Source of the DNA: CATQHQ01 sp965243805
GTDB taxonomy: Bacteria; Gemmatimonadota; Gemmatimonadetes; Longimicrobiales; Gaopeijiaceae
Length of the DNA: 64,000 nt
Direction: 5' to 3'
Assembly (NCBI GenBank): GCA_965243805.1
Contig: OZ251577.1
Coordinates: forward strand, 930,001-994,000
This document shows positions 8,250 through 17,240 of this stretch, one piece after another (the stretch's first letter is position 1; each line of letters opens with the position of its first letter). The notes beneath the pieces are model-generated. The model was given only the letters and a program-made list of their open reading frames with translations, was not told the DNA's origin and ran no database searches. Both the position numbers and the translations under genes were made by a program.

Positions 8250-9590
8250 CTAGCCGCTGATGTTCTCGTTCCCCTTGACCTCGATCTCGGGGAGCTGGAA
8301 GCAGGTGAGGTTGCCGTACTCGGCGCCCGTCTGATCGCGGCCGTCGGGGTGGATCGACCCCGGATCGCCCAGGAAGGGGATGCCGAAGCGCAGCATGTCG
8401 TGGAGACGGTGACCGCCCAGGACGAACAACTGCCGGCGCCGCTCCTCCTTCACCAGATCCATGATCCCGCCGGCAGGCACCGCCGCTGGATCAACCTCCG
8501 TCAGGCCAGCGTAGCCGCGAAGCGCGTTGATCTTGTCGAGGGCGCCTGCCGCGTCGCCCTTCATGGCCATTGCTTCGGCCTCGTACATCCGGGCTTCGTG
8601 CCAGTGCACCAGCGGCAGCGGATCGGCCCGGGAGTTGTACTTGTCGTGGTACCAGAGGACGGTGGCGAAGTCGGCGGCCTGGGTGCCGTCGGTCTTGACG
8701 TTGACCCGGGTGTCCTTCATGCCGTCGCCTCCCATGGTGGGCATTCCGTCGGCGCCGATCGTCAGGTCCTGGTAGTTGTCGGCCACCGAGCCGTGGGCGC
8801 GGAAGCCGTCGGGGGCGTTCAGACGCTCGTAGTAGTAGTTGTAGCGCCGGGACTCGGCAGCGTCGCGGGTCACCATCACCGCAAAGTCGTCGGGGATCGC
8901 AGAGGCGTCCGCCAGGACTCCGTCCCATGCGCCCATTGCCAAGCGCACTCGGGCCCGGCCCAGCTTCGCCTGCATGACCAAGTTCATCTCTCCGGCCGAC
9001 TCGGCCATGGAGATCGCTTGCGTGAAGCGGCTCTCGGCCTCGGTCTGGACCTGCGCCGGCGTCATCTCCGAGCCGCCGTCGATCGCCATCGAGCAGAAGC
9101 CTTCGCCCATTGCCACCAGCGGGAAGGCGCCCCAGACGGCCGCGGTCGCCTGCAACGACGCGAGGTTCGACACGTCTTCGGCGGTAAACTCGGATAGCCT
9201 CGACATCACGTCTTGCGCCTGGTAGCGCGCCGTGTGGAGCGGCGTGAACATGGGGTAGCCCCAGCCGCCGCAGGTGCCCTTCGCGTAGCCCTGGTCGCTG
9301 GCGTAGATCTTGCGCTGCCCCCAGTTCCGCATGGTGAGGTTCCCGGAGGTGGGCACGTACTCGTCGGAGTGGTGGGCGGCGCCGGCCACGTACTGGTTCC
9401 AGCTGCACTCCACCTCGGCGACCACGCCGGTGGCGAGCACCTCTGCCAGCGCCGGGCTGGACAGGTCCTCTTCCAGCACCTTGCCGGGCACATGGACCGA
9501 CAGGATCTCGTCCAGGCTGCACGCGGAGACGAGGGGAACGACCGCGACGCACGCGACCGCCGCCAACGTCCTGATTCTCGATTTCTTCAT
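8250..9590 (-). CDS. SusD/RagB family outer-membrane lipoprotein
   Basis: 446 residues, preceded by an AGGAGA box. The signal peptide ends in a lipobox (LVSAC) and continues into the SusD hallmark start LDEILSVHVPG. TPR-like helical stretches follow, and the C-terminal third contains LVHWHEARMYEAEAMAMKGD, INALRGYAGL and VKEERRRQLFVLGGHRLHDM, all typical of RagB/SusD. SusD proteins cap the SusC channel and capture the oligosaccharide or peptide ligand at the cell surface. It lies 23 bases downstream of the SusC gene, so the two are one operon. No glycoside hydrolase is near, so the ligand is unknown and may not be a glycan. Confidence 0.92.
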   Translation of the reverse strand: MKKSRIRTLAAVACVAVVPLVSACSLDEILSVHVPGKVLEEDLSSPALAEVLATGVVAEVECSWNQYVAGAAHHSDEYVPTSGNLTMRNWGQRKIYASDQGYAKGTCGGWGYPMFTPLHTARYQAQDVMSRLSEFTAEDVSNLASLQATAAVWGAFPLVAMGEGFCSMAIDGGSEMTPAQVQTEAESRFTQAISMAESAGEMNLVMQAKLGRARVRLAMGAWDGVLADASAIPDDFAVMVTRDAAESRRYNYYYERLNAPDGFRAHGSVADNYQDLTIGADGMPTMGGDGMKDTRVNVKTDGTQAADFATVLWYHDKYNSRADPLPLVHWHEARMYEAEAMAMKGDAAGALDKINALRGYAGLTEVDPAAVPAGGIMDLVKEERRRQLFVLGGHRLHDMLRFGIPFLGDPGSIHPDGRDQTGAEYGNLTCFQLPEIEVKGNENISG

Positions 9591-9613
9591 CTTGGGGTCT
9601 CCTCGTCGCGCCT

Positions 9614-12600
9614 TTAGAAGGTGAACCGGAAGGTGGTCAGGAAGCGGGTGAGCTGGGGCCAGCCCTCCTGCAGGTAGCCGTTCAGACCGAACTGGCCCGT
9701 GCCCTGGTGGTTGCGCTCGATGTCCATGATCGGATGCCCGAAGGAATCCTTGGCCTTCTGCCAGATCGTCCAGGGGTTCTCGATCGAGGACGTGATCATG
9801 ATCCGGCTCGCGCGCATCCTTGCGGCCAGAGACCCGGGCAGCGTGTACGACGCCGACACGGTGCGCAGCTTCACGAAGTCGCCGGGGACGACGCCGGACT
9901 GGGCCAGCCCGGCCGAACCCAGGGCCTCGTACCCCAGCAGGATCGGGTCCGTGCGCTCCAAGATCGCCCTGGAGTTCAGGAAGAAGCGGTGCTGGGCACT
10001 CACGTCGCCCAAGCTGAGGTGGTGACCTCCCATGTAGTCCACTAGCGCGTAGAGAGAAAGGTCGCCAATGCGGAAGTCGGCGTAGAAGCCAGCTTCGCGC
10101 GTCGGGATCGGCTGTCCCCAGTAGACCTCGGGCGCGTCCGCGCAGGGCATCGGAGCGCCGCCGCCCCACGAGAAGGTGGAGTTCCCCTCGGTCACGCCCC
10201 CCTCGCACATCAGGTTCACGGCCACGTTGCGGCCGCTGCTGCCGTCCAGCTGCGCGCTCACGACGCGCTTGTAGAACATCGACGCCAGCGGGAAGCCTTC
10301 CACGTTGAACTGGCGGTTGAGGCTGGACGAGCTCTGGGTGATCGGCGGCTGGCCGCCCAGCGACGTGACCTCGTTGTCCAGCGTGGAGAAGGTGGCGCCC
10401 AGGCCGAGGCTCATGTTGTCGGACTGGAAGACGGTTCCGTTCACGCCCAACTCGATTCCCCGGTTGACCACTTGGCCGATGTTGCGGAACTGCACGCCGG
10501 GAAAGCCGATGGAGGGAATCACGGGGACACGCACCAGTGCGTCGTTGGTGGTCTGGTCGAACCAGGTGAACTCCAGCGCCATCTGGTCGTCGAGCAGACC
10601 CATGTCGAAGCCGATCTCGGTCTCGCTGCCCACCTCCGGCTTGAGCTCCGGGTTGCCGATGTTCTCGGGCGTCAGCACCGAGGACGCCTCGGGTCCCACC
10701 GTGGGCTCATAGGTGCGGATGGCGTCGAAGACGTCCGGCTGCTTCCCGGCCTTCCCCCACGCGAAGCGCAGCTTCAGGGTGTTGACGAAGCCCAGCGAGT
10801 TGCGGAAGAAGTCCTCGTCGCTGATCACGTAGGACGCGGAGAACTTGGGGTAGATCACGAAGTCGAAGTCCTTCCCGAAGGCGCTGTTGTCGTCGCCTCG
10901 GACGGCGCCGGTCAGGTAGAGCTTGTCGTTCCAGCCGATCTGCTGCTGCACGAAGGCGCCAAAGGTCTTGTTCTCCAGGAAGTCCTCGCCCGCCTGCTTC
11001 TCGGAGCCCGACGCGACCGTCTCCAGCGCCTCCACCGGGAAGCGCTCGCCATGGGCCAAGGTGGATTCCTCGCGACGCGAGTAGTACTGGACGCCGCCGG
11101 AGGTGGTCAGGTCCATCCCCCCGAAGGGGTTCCACGTGGCGTTGGCCTGGTAGTCCAGCGACCAGTAGCTGGTAGCCAAGTTGATGACCGTCTTGCGCCC
11201 CCAGGGGGTGAACTGGCCGATGTTGCCCGTCGCCCGGTACAGCTCCGAGTTCCCCACCTTGGAGTAGTCGCCGCCGGTGATGACCCGGTGGTCGAACCAG
11301 TCGAAGGGCTCGTGGTTGAGCTCCAAGGAGAAGGTGGTGCGGTCCACGTTCTGGAAGCCCTCGATCTCGTTCTCGTAGGCTTCCGGCAGGTAGGCGATGT
11401 AGCCCCGGTAGGGACCGTCCAGCCGGCTCGGCGCGTTGGTGTCGCCCGCCTCGCAGCCCGGTGCCGGGCACGCCCAGATGATCGCCGTGGGCAGGGGCTG
11501 CTGGGCCGACGCGGACTGGGCTCGGCTTCTGATTGCGCCCAGGCCGAACCGGGCGCGGATCGTCTCGTTGGGTGTGTAGGTGATGTTGGCGCGGCCGCTC
11601 ATGCGGTTCCGCCAGTTGTACACGACCGGGCCTTCGTCCCTGTCCCAGTCGGCGGAGACGAAGTAGGCGATCTGCTGGCTGCCGCCGGTCACGTCGGCGC
11701 CGTAGGACTGGGAGTGGCCGTTGCGGAACCACTCGTTGCCGTACACGTCCCGGTCGATCTCGAGGATGTTGACCGGGGTGACTTGGCCCGGCGTGCACTT
11801 CAGCCGCTGGTCCACGTCCACGTTGGCGGAGACCCCGTTGCACATGTACCAGGCCTCGGGGAAGAGGTTGTACACGTCCGGGTAGAAGTTGGCACCCTGC
11901 TTGATGGTGACGTTGATCCGGGGCGCCCCGGTGCGTCCCTTCTTGGTGATGATGTTGATCACGCCGTTGGACGCTTCGGTGCCGTAGAGGGTCGCCGCCG
12001 CTGGTCCCTTGATGATCTGGATGTCCTCGATCTCGTCCGGGTTGAAGTCCGAGATGCGGGACGGCTGGCTGCTTCCCCGGAAGCCCGTGGAGCCGAACGC
12101 CGAGTTGGCCTCCTGGCCGTTGACGCGCACGCCGTCCACGTAGAGGAGCGGCTCGGCGCCCAGCGACAGGCTGGCCACGCCCCGGATGCGAGTTGTGCCG
12201 CCCGTGCCGATCTCGCCGCTGCTGAGCGACACGCGGACGCCGGGAACCGTGGCGCTGATCATCCGCTGCACGTCCATCGCCGGCGCCAGCTCCTCCATCT
12301 GGGCCACGTCCACCTTGCCCAGGGAGTTGCCGATCGCGCGGGCCTGCTGCTCGCCGGCGACGCCCGTCACCACGATCTCGTCCAGGGAGATCGCCGTCTC
12401 CGTGAGCTCGACGGTGACGGCCTCGCCCACGGTGGCGGTGGCGGTGGCTTCCCGGTAGCCGATCATCACGACCCGCAGGGTGACCGTGGCCGACGGCGCG
12501 TTGAGGATGAGGAAGCGGCCCCGGTTGTCGGTCAGCGCGCCCTGCTCCGTGCCCTCGATCATGACCTGCGCGCCGGAGAGGGGCTGCTGCGTGGCGCCGT

Positions 12601-12745
12601 CCACCACCGCGCCGGTCACAGTGTTCTGTGCCGAGGCGAGGGACGGCGGGGCGGCGGCGAGCACGAGAGCCATTGCCAGCGCTAGGGCTGGCGGCACTTG
12701 GCCCCCCCGAGTTGCGGGTGGTCTCGAACGCGACGCGTGTTTCAT
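9614..12745 (-). CDS. SusC/RagA family TonB-linked outer-membrane transporter
   Basis: 1043 residues. The signal peptide is followed by a CarbopepD-regulatory-like domain (GAVVDGATQQPLSGAQV..., about 35-115). The plug has the SusC signature: ARAIGNSLGKVDV, MISATVPGVRV, then GGTTRIRGVASLSLGAEPL and YVDGVRVN, then GPAAATLYGTEASNGVI. A long beta-barrel ends in FLTTFRFTF with a terminal Phe. With SusD it forms a pedal-bin transporter powered by TonB. The ATG at 12745 has an AGGAGA box and begins MKHASRSR; an in-frame codon 15 codons upstream is less likely. Leftward transcription continues into SusD. Confidence 0.94.
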   Translation of the reverse strand: MKHASRSRPPATRGGQVPPALALAMALVLAAAPPSLASAQNTVTGAVVDGATQQPLSGAQVMIEGTEQGALTDNRGRFLILNAPSATVTLRVVMIGYREATATATVGEAVTVELTETAISLDEIVVTGVAGEQQARAIGNSLGKVDVAQMEELAPAMDVQRMISATVPGVRVSLSSGEIGTGGTTRIRGVASLSLGAEPLLYVDGVRVNGQEANSAFGSTGFRGSSQPSRISDFNPDEIEDIQIIKGPAAATLYGTEASNGVINIITKKGRTGAPRINVTIKQGANFYPDVYNLFPEAWYMCNGVSANVDVDQRLKCTPGQVTPVNILEIDRDVYGNEWFRNGHSQSYGADVTGGSQQIAYFVSADWDRDEGPVVYNWRNRMSGRANITYTPNETIRARFGLGAIRSRAQSASAQQPLPTAIIWACPAPGCEAGDTNAPSRLDGPYRGYIAYLPEAYENEIEGFQNVDRTTFSLELNHEPFDWFDHRVITGGDYSKVGNSELYRATGNIGQFTPWGRKTVINLATSYWSLDYQANATWNPFGGMDLTTSGGVQYYSRREESTLAHGERFPVEALETVASGSEKQAGEDFLENKTFGAFVQQQIGWNDKLYLTGAVRGDDNSAFGKDFDFVIYPKFSASYVISDEDFFRNSLGFVNTLKLRFAWGKAGKQPDVFDAIRTYEPTVGPEASSVLTPENIGNPELKPEVGSETEIGFDMGLLDDQMALEFTWFDQTTNDALVRVPVIPSIGFPGVQFRNIGQVVNRGIELGVNGTVFQSDNMSLGLGATFSTLDNEVTSLGGQPPITQSSSSLNRQFNVEGFPLASMFYKRVVSAQLDGSSGRNVAVNLMCEGGVTEGNSTFSWGGGAPMPCADAPEVYWGQPIPTREAGFYADFRIGDLSLYALVDYMGGHHLSLGDVSAQHRFFLNSRAILERTDPILLGYEALGSAGLAQSGVVPGDFVKLRTVSASYTLPGSLAARMRASRIMITSSIENPWTIWQKAKDSFGHPIMDIERNHQGTGQFGLNGYLQEGWPQLTRFLTTFRFTF

Positions 12746-12920
12746 TTGCGGTCTCCTGCTTGGCTTGGGTCTGGGGTGGGGCGATGACACTTGTTATACC
12801 ACGAGGCCGCGAAAGCCGCAAACCGGGAGCTCGGCTGGGCTAGGCGGCGAGCCGGTGCCAATAGGGCCGCGAGCCGAAGCTACCAGGCCACCGGCACCGC
12901 CTCTGACGGTCGTTCGGCCG

Positions 12921-13667
12921 CTAGCGATCTCTGGCCGCTATGGCGTGGTGGCCGGAGTCCTCGTCGTCTCCGCTGCCCCCACTGGTGTGGTCGTCGTCAT
13001 CGTCGTCCAGGTCGTCGAAACCCTTGTGAGGGTCGAAACTCCTGGGAGGGTCGAAACCCTTGCGGGAAAAGTAGGGGCCCTCCAACCTCCCGATCTGCTT
13101 CTCGACGGCGTTGAAGCGCCGGTTCATCTCGGACTTGATCTCGCGCCGCTCTTCCTTCGCCTCCGCGAAGCCCTTCTCCCGCTCTTCCTTCGCCTCCGCC
13201 TTGTTCTCCCGCCGCTCTTCCTTGGCCCCGTCGAACCCCTTCTCGCGTTCCTCCTTGGCCTCCGTCCTGATCTCCCTGCGCTCCTCCTTCGCCTCCCCGA
13301 AGCCTTTCTCCCGCTCCTCCTTCGCCTCCATCCTGATCTCTCGTCGCTCCTCCTTCGCCTCTGCGAACCCCTGCTCCCGTTCCGTCTTCGCCTCCGCGAA
13401 CCCCTTCTCCCGCTCCGTCTTCGCCTCCGCGAATCCCTTCTCGCGTTCCTCCTTGGCCTCCGCGAACCCTTTCTCCCGCTCTGTCTTCGCCTCCGCGAAT
13501 CCCTTCTCCCGCTCCGCTTTCGCCTCCGCGAAGCCCCTCCTCATCTCCTTCTCCAGGGAGGCTCTCATGCTCTCGAGGAAGGTTCTCAGTCGCCAGGTTG
13601 CCGCAACTACGGTGACGACGAGGGTCACGGCGATGCCCAGAAAGCCCAGAATCGTGGTCCAGTCCAT
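12921..13667 (-). CDS. Membrane-anchored coiled-coil protein with 11-residue repeats
   Basis: 248 residues. Starting at the ATG at 13667, the protein opens MDWTTILGF with one transmembrane helix (about 5-25) and a WRLR stop-transfer motif. The middle (about 45-195) is built of about a dozen hendecad repeats such as REKGFAEAKTE and RREIRMEAKEE, a 33-nt period. It ends in MNRRFNAVEKQIGRLEG and an acidic tail rich in Asp. Charge alternation and the 11-residue period predict a long right-handed or straight coiled coil. The paralogue at 16585 has the same start, junction and end but fewer repeats. Function is unknown; a cytoplasmic or periplasmic rod tethered to the membrane is the inference. The repeat keeps the opposite strand open too, but that frame is not a gene. 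Confidence 0.75.
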   Translation of the reverse strand: MDWTTILGFLGIAVTLVVTVVAATWRLRTFLESMRASLEKEMRRGFAEAKAEREKGFAEAKTEREKGFAEAKEEREKGFAEAKTEREKGFAEAKTEREQGFAEAKEERREIRMEAKEEREKGFGEAKEERREIRTEAKEEREKGFDGAKEERRENKAEAKEEREKGFAEAKEERREIKSEMNRRFNAVEKQIGRLEGPYFSRKGFDPPRSFDPHKGFDDLDDDDDDHTSGGSGDDEDSGHHAIAARDR

Positions 13668-13878
13668 CGGTCGCGTGTCCTCTTCAACGGGGGGCAGAGT
13701 GTCCCCAGGGGGGGGACGGACGGGTCGTTCTCCAAGGTTGGTCCGGACGGTAGCCGCCCGGGACGCCGAACGGAAGGGCAGTGGGCGCACGGGACGGAAC
13801 GGAGGTAGGTTTGGAGGCGAGCCCCGACTCCTTTTTCCTACAGAAGGTCCCCCCGAATCCTGCAGAAGGCCCCCCGAA

Positions 13879-16524
13879 ATGACCCGTCACTCCCTCCGTG
13901 CCGCCCTCCTCGTCGCGGTCCTCGTCCAGGTCCCGGCCCTGGCCCCGTCCGAGGCGCAGGGCCAAGTGCTGTCCGAGGCGCACGTCCAAGCCCGCTCCCA
14001 GGTCCATGCCGCCAACTACGAGATGGCCGCCCGCTTCGCTCCCTACAAGATCAGGGAGCTGGTCCACTCCACGCGGGTTCAGCCGCGCTGGATCGAGGAC
14101 TCGGACCGGTTCTGGTACGAGTGGGAAACCTCCGAAGGGAAGCGCTTCTACCTCGTGGACCCGGCCCGGGGCACGAAGACGGAGATCTTCGACAACGACC
14201 GGATCGCCGCCGAGCTGACCCGCATCACCAGAGACCCCTGGGACGGCAAGCACCTGCCGATCCGGGCGATCCGCTTCGTGAGCGACGACGTTCTGCAGTT
14301 TGACGTGACCTCTTCCCAGGACGAGGAAGTGGAGGACGAGGAAGCGGAGGAGGACGACGACCAGAACGACGTCGACGAGGAGGACCAGCAGGACGAGCAG
14401 GAGCGGCGCGGCCGCAGTCGTCCCCGGACCCGCAAGATCGTCCACCACTTCGAATACGACGTGACCACCCGCACGCTCCGCGAACTGGAGGAGTACGAGG
14501 AGCCCGACAGCCACCCGGGATGGGCAGGCGTCTCGCCGGACAGCGCATGGGTCGTGTTCAGCCGCGAGTTCAACCTGTGGATGATGAGCTGGGACGAGTA
14601 CCAGAAGATCCTCGACGCCCGGCGGGGCAAGTCGGGCGAGGAGGCCGAAGACGCCGAGGAAGCCGTCGAAGTCGAGGAAGTCCAGCTCACCACAGATGGC
14701 GTCAAGGACTTCGCATACGGCTTCCAGGGCCGGGGCGACCACGACGAAGAGACCGAGAAGGAGTTCAAGAAGCGGCAGCGGGCGGGCGCCACGTGGTCCC
14801 ACGACTCCCGGTACTTCGCCCTGACCCGCCAGGACCGCCGCGAGGTGGGCGAGCTGTGGGTGGTCCACTCCGTCGGCAACGAGCGTCCGCAGTTGGAGTC
14901 GTACAGGTACGACATGCCGGGCGAAGAAGACGTCACCCAGACCAGCCTGTGGGTGTTCGACACGGACTCGCGCCAGATCGCCCAGATCGACGACGAGCCG
15001 TGGAAGGACCAGCGGATGGGGATATTCAGCGATCCGGGGAGCGGGGGCCGGTTCTTCTTCTTCGGCGGGGGCGGGGGCGCAGGCTCCGACGAGCCTAGGA
15101 TCGCCAAGTGGCTTTCCGACCGGCCCGACGAGCTCTACTTCTGGCGCCGAAGCCGGGACCAGCATCGGGTGGACGTGCTGCGGGCCGATCCTGCGACCGG
15201 AGATGTGCAGGTCGTGATCGAGGAGCGGCTGAACACCTACGTGGAGCACCAGTCTCCCCGGCGGCTCGCGGGAGGCGACTTGATCTGGTGGTCCGAGCGC
15301 GACGGCTGGGCGCACCTGTACCGCTACGCTCCCGACGGAACCGTGCGCGCCAGGCTCACCGAAGGGCCTTGGCACGTGGACGCGATCATGGGCGTGGACG
15401 AGGAGGCAGCGCGCGTCCTCTTCCGAGGCAACGGACGGGAGCCGGGAGAGGACCCCTACTACATGCATATGTACGGCGTCGGCGTGGACGGCAGCGGGCT
15501 TGCCCTGCTCAACCCCGGCGATTTCGACCATCAGGCCGTCGCGTCCGAGTCCGCACGCTACTTCGTGGACAACTACTCGCGGGTGAACACGACGCCGGCA
15601 TCGGCGCTTTTCGACGCCGGCGGGCGCAAGGTCATGGACCTGGAGGAAGCCGACCTGTCGCAGCTGCAGGCGGCGGGGTATGTCTTTCCCGAGCCCTACT
15701 CGGTCAAGGCGGCCGACGGCGTCACGGACTTGTACGGCGTCGTCTACAAGCCCTACGACTTCGACCCTGCGCGAGAGTACCCCATCGTCGCCTACGTGTA
15801 CCCGGGCCCACAGACCGAGTCCGTCTCAAAGTCGTTCTCGCTCAACCCCTACGAACAGGGACTGGCCCAGTTCGGGTTCGTGGTTGTGACGGTGGGGAAC
15901 CGCGGCGGTCACCCGGACCGCTCCAAGTGGTACCACAACTACGGCTACGGGAACCTTCGGGACTACGGGCTGGCCGACAAGAAGGCGGCGATCGAGCAGC
16001 TTGCGGATCGCCATGCGTTCGTGGACATCGACCGGGTGGGCATATACGGCCACTCGGGAGGCGGCTTCATGTCCACCGCGGCGATGCTTGTGTACCCCGA
16101 CTTCTTCAAGGTTGCGGTGTCGTCGTCGGGGAACCACAACAACGACGTGTACAACCTCAACTGGTCGGAGAAGCACGACGGCGTCAAGGAAGTGGTCGAC
16201 TCGGCGGGCGCGGTGACCGGCTTCGAGTACGACATCGACACCAACTCGGAGTTGGCCGCGAACCTGAAGGGCCGCCTGCTGCTGACCACGGGCGACGTGG
16301 ACAACAACGTGCACCATGCCGGCACGTTTCGCATGGCGGAGGCGCTGATCCGAGCCAACAAGCGCTTCGACTTCTTCGTCTTCCCAGGGCAGCGGCACGG
16401 GTACGGCAACATGAGCGACTACTGGTTCTGGTTGCGCGCCGAGTACTTCGTGAAGCACCTGCTGGGCGACGACAGGTGGAACGCCGACGTTCTGGAGCTG
16501 CAGGTGGAGCGGCCGAAGGGCTGA
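13879..16524 (+). CDS. S9 family dipeptidyl-peptidase IV-like serine peptidase
   Basis: 881 residues with a signal peptide. An N-terminal DPPIV-type beta-propeller (about 40-640) contains GWAGVSPDSAWVVFSR and ATWSHDSRYFALTRQDRR blades. The C-terminal alpha/beta-hydrolase domain has the catalytic triad Ser726 (IYGHSGGGF), Asp808 (TTGDVDNNVH) and His840 (GQRHGYG). It should remove dipeptides from the N-terminus of short peptides outside the cytoplasm. An unusual, very acidic insert (about residues 150-180, mostly Glu and Asp with one QQDEQE stretch) interrupts an early propeller blade. A second acidic stretch follows near 255. The ATG at 13879 begins the signal peptide; the frame upstream of it belongs to the antisense of the repeat gene. 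Confidence 0.92.
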   Translation: MTRHSLRAALLVAVLVQVPALAPSEAQGQVLSEAHVQARSQVHAANYEMAARFAPYKIRELVHSTRVQPRWIEDSDRFWYEWETSEGKRFYLVDPARGTKTEIFDNDRIAAELTRITRDPWDGKHLPIRAIRFVSDDVLQFDVTSSQDEEVEDEEAEEDDDQNDVDEEDQQDEQERRGRSRPRTRKIVHHFEYDVTTRTLRELEEYEEPDSHPGWAGVSPDSAWVVFSREFNLWMMSWDEYQKILDARRGKSGEEAEDAEEAVEVEEVQLTTDGVKDFAYGFQGRGDHDEETEKEFKKRQRAGATWSHDSRYFALTRQDRREVGELWVVHSVGNERPQLESYRYDMPGEEDVTQTSLWVFDTDSRQIAQIDDEPWKDQRMGIFSDPGSGGRFFFFGGGGGAGSDEPRIAKWLSDRPDELYFWRRSRDQHRVDVLRADPATGDVQVVIEERLNTYVEHQSPRRLAGGDLIWWSERDGWAHLYRYAPDGTVRARLTEGPWHVDAIMGVDEEAARVLFRGNGREPGEDPYYMHMYGVGVDGSGLALLNPGDFDHQAVASESARYFVDNYSRVNTTPASALFDAGGRKVMDLEEADLSQLQAAGYVFPEPYSVKAADGVTDLYGVVYKPYDFDPAREYPIVAYVYPGPQTESVSKSFSLNPYEQGLAQFGFVVVTVGNRGGHPDRSKWYHNYGYGNLRDYGLADKKAAIEQLADRHAFVDIDRVGIYGHSGGGFMSTAAMLVYPDFFKVAVSSSGNHNNDVYNLNWSEKHDGVKEVVDSAGAVTGFEYDIDTNSELAANLKGRLLLTTGDVDNNVHHAGTFRMAEALIRANKRFDFFVFPGQRHGYGNMSDYWFWLRAEYFVKHLLGDDRWNADVLELQVERPKG

Positions 16525-16584
16525 CGTGGAGCGGGGCTGACCTTCAGGCGGGGCGGGGGGCGTTACCGCCGGCGGGGCGGGGCG

Positions 16585-17205
16585 TTACCGCCGAGTCGCG
16601 GTCACCTCCGGGGGAGATGCGGCCACCCCTGGGGGAGACTCAGGGACCTCGGACGGATCCAGGGTGAAGGGCTCTGGCTGGCTTTGGCGGTCATCGGAAG
16701 CTTCCGTGCGCCGTACCTGCTCCCGGCTCCCTTCGCTGGGAACGTCTTCGGAACTCCCCGGGAAGTAACCGGCCTCTAGCCTGCCCAGCCGCTTCTCCAC
16801 GGCGTCGAAGCGCCGGTTCATCTCAGACTTGATCTCCCGCCGCTCCTCCTTCGCCTCAGACTTGATCTCCCGCCGCTCCTCCTTCGCCTCAGACTTGATC
16901 TCCCGCCGCTCCTCCTTCGCCGCTGCGAACCCCTTCTCCCGCGCCTCCTTCGCCTCCCCGAACCCCTTCTCCCGCGCCTCCTTCGCCTCCCCGAACCCCT
17001 TCTCCCGCGCCTCCTTCGCCTCCGACTTGATCTCCTGCCGCTCTTCCTTCGCCTCCGCGAACCCCTTCTCCCGTTCCTCCTTCGCCTCCGCGAACCCCTT
17101 CTCGATGTAGGACCTCAGTCGCCACGTCGCGACAACGCTGGCCACGACGATCGACACGATGACCGTCACGGTGGCCGCCACGATGCTCAGAATGTTCCAA
17201 TCCAT
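16585..17205 (-). CDS. Membrane coiled-coil protein, second hendecad-repeat paralogue
   Basis: 206 residues, a paralogue of the protein at 12921-13667. It opens MDWNILSIV with a transmembrane helix and WRLRSYIEKGFAEAKEE. About nine 11-residue repeats follow, with three nearly perfect REKGFGEAKEA units and three RREIKSEAKEE units. The repeat region ends in MNRRFDAVEKRLGRLEAGYF. The C-terminal 50 residues are Pro/Ser-rich and finish PPEVTATRR, a tail also found inside the hydrolase gene downstream (17241) and just after two Rpn genes. A short stretch of the tail (FTLDPSE) is also similar at DNA level to 18365-18400. So the tail looks assembled from neighbouring sequence. Confidence 0.72.
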   Translation of the reverse strand: MDWNILSIVAATVTVIVSIVVASVVATWRLRSYIEKGFAEAKEEREKGFAEAKEERQEIKSEAKEAREKGFGEAKEAREKGFGEAKEAREKGFAAAKEERREIKSEAKEERREIKSEAKEERREIKSEMNRRFDAVEKRLGRLEAGYFPGSSEDVPSEGSREQVRRTEASDDRQSQPEPFTLDPSEVPESPPGVAASPPEVTATRR

Positions 17206-17240
17206 TTCGTCGTGCGTCCTTTCGTCGGCGTCGGCGAGAT

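Noticed and set aside
10472..12685. 737-residue open frame on + opposite the SusC gene
   Set aside because: High-GC shadow frame; the SusC frame has clear plug and barrel motifs.
9614..12745. SusC/SusD pair as a polysaccharide utilisation locus
   Set aside because: No glycoside hydrolase, sulfatase or sensor regulator is nearby, so a glycan substrate cannot be claimed.
13130..13550. Regular repeats that could be mistaken for a CRISPR array
   Set aside because: The repeats are contiguous, coding, 33 nt long and lack unique spacers. The same holds for 16830-17110 and 18760-18960.
13111..13878. Long open frame on + across the hendecad repeats, continuous with the S9 peptidase
   Set aside because: It is the antisense of a repeat with a 33-nt period, which keeps several frames open. 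The peptidase signal peptide begins at 13879.
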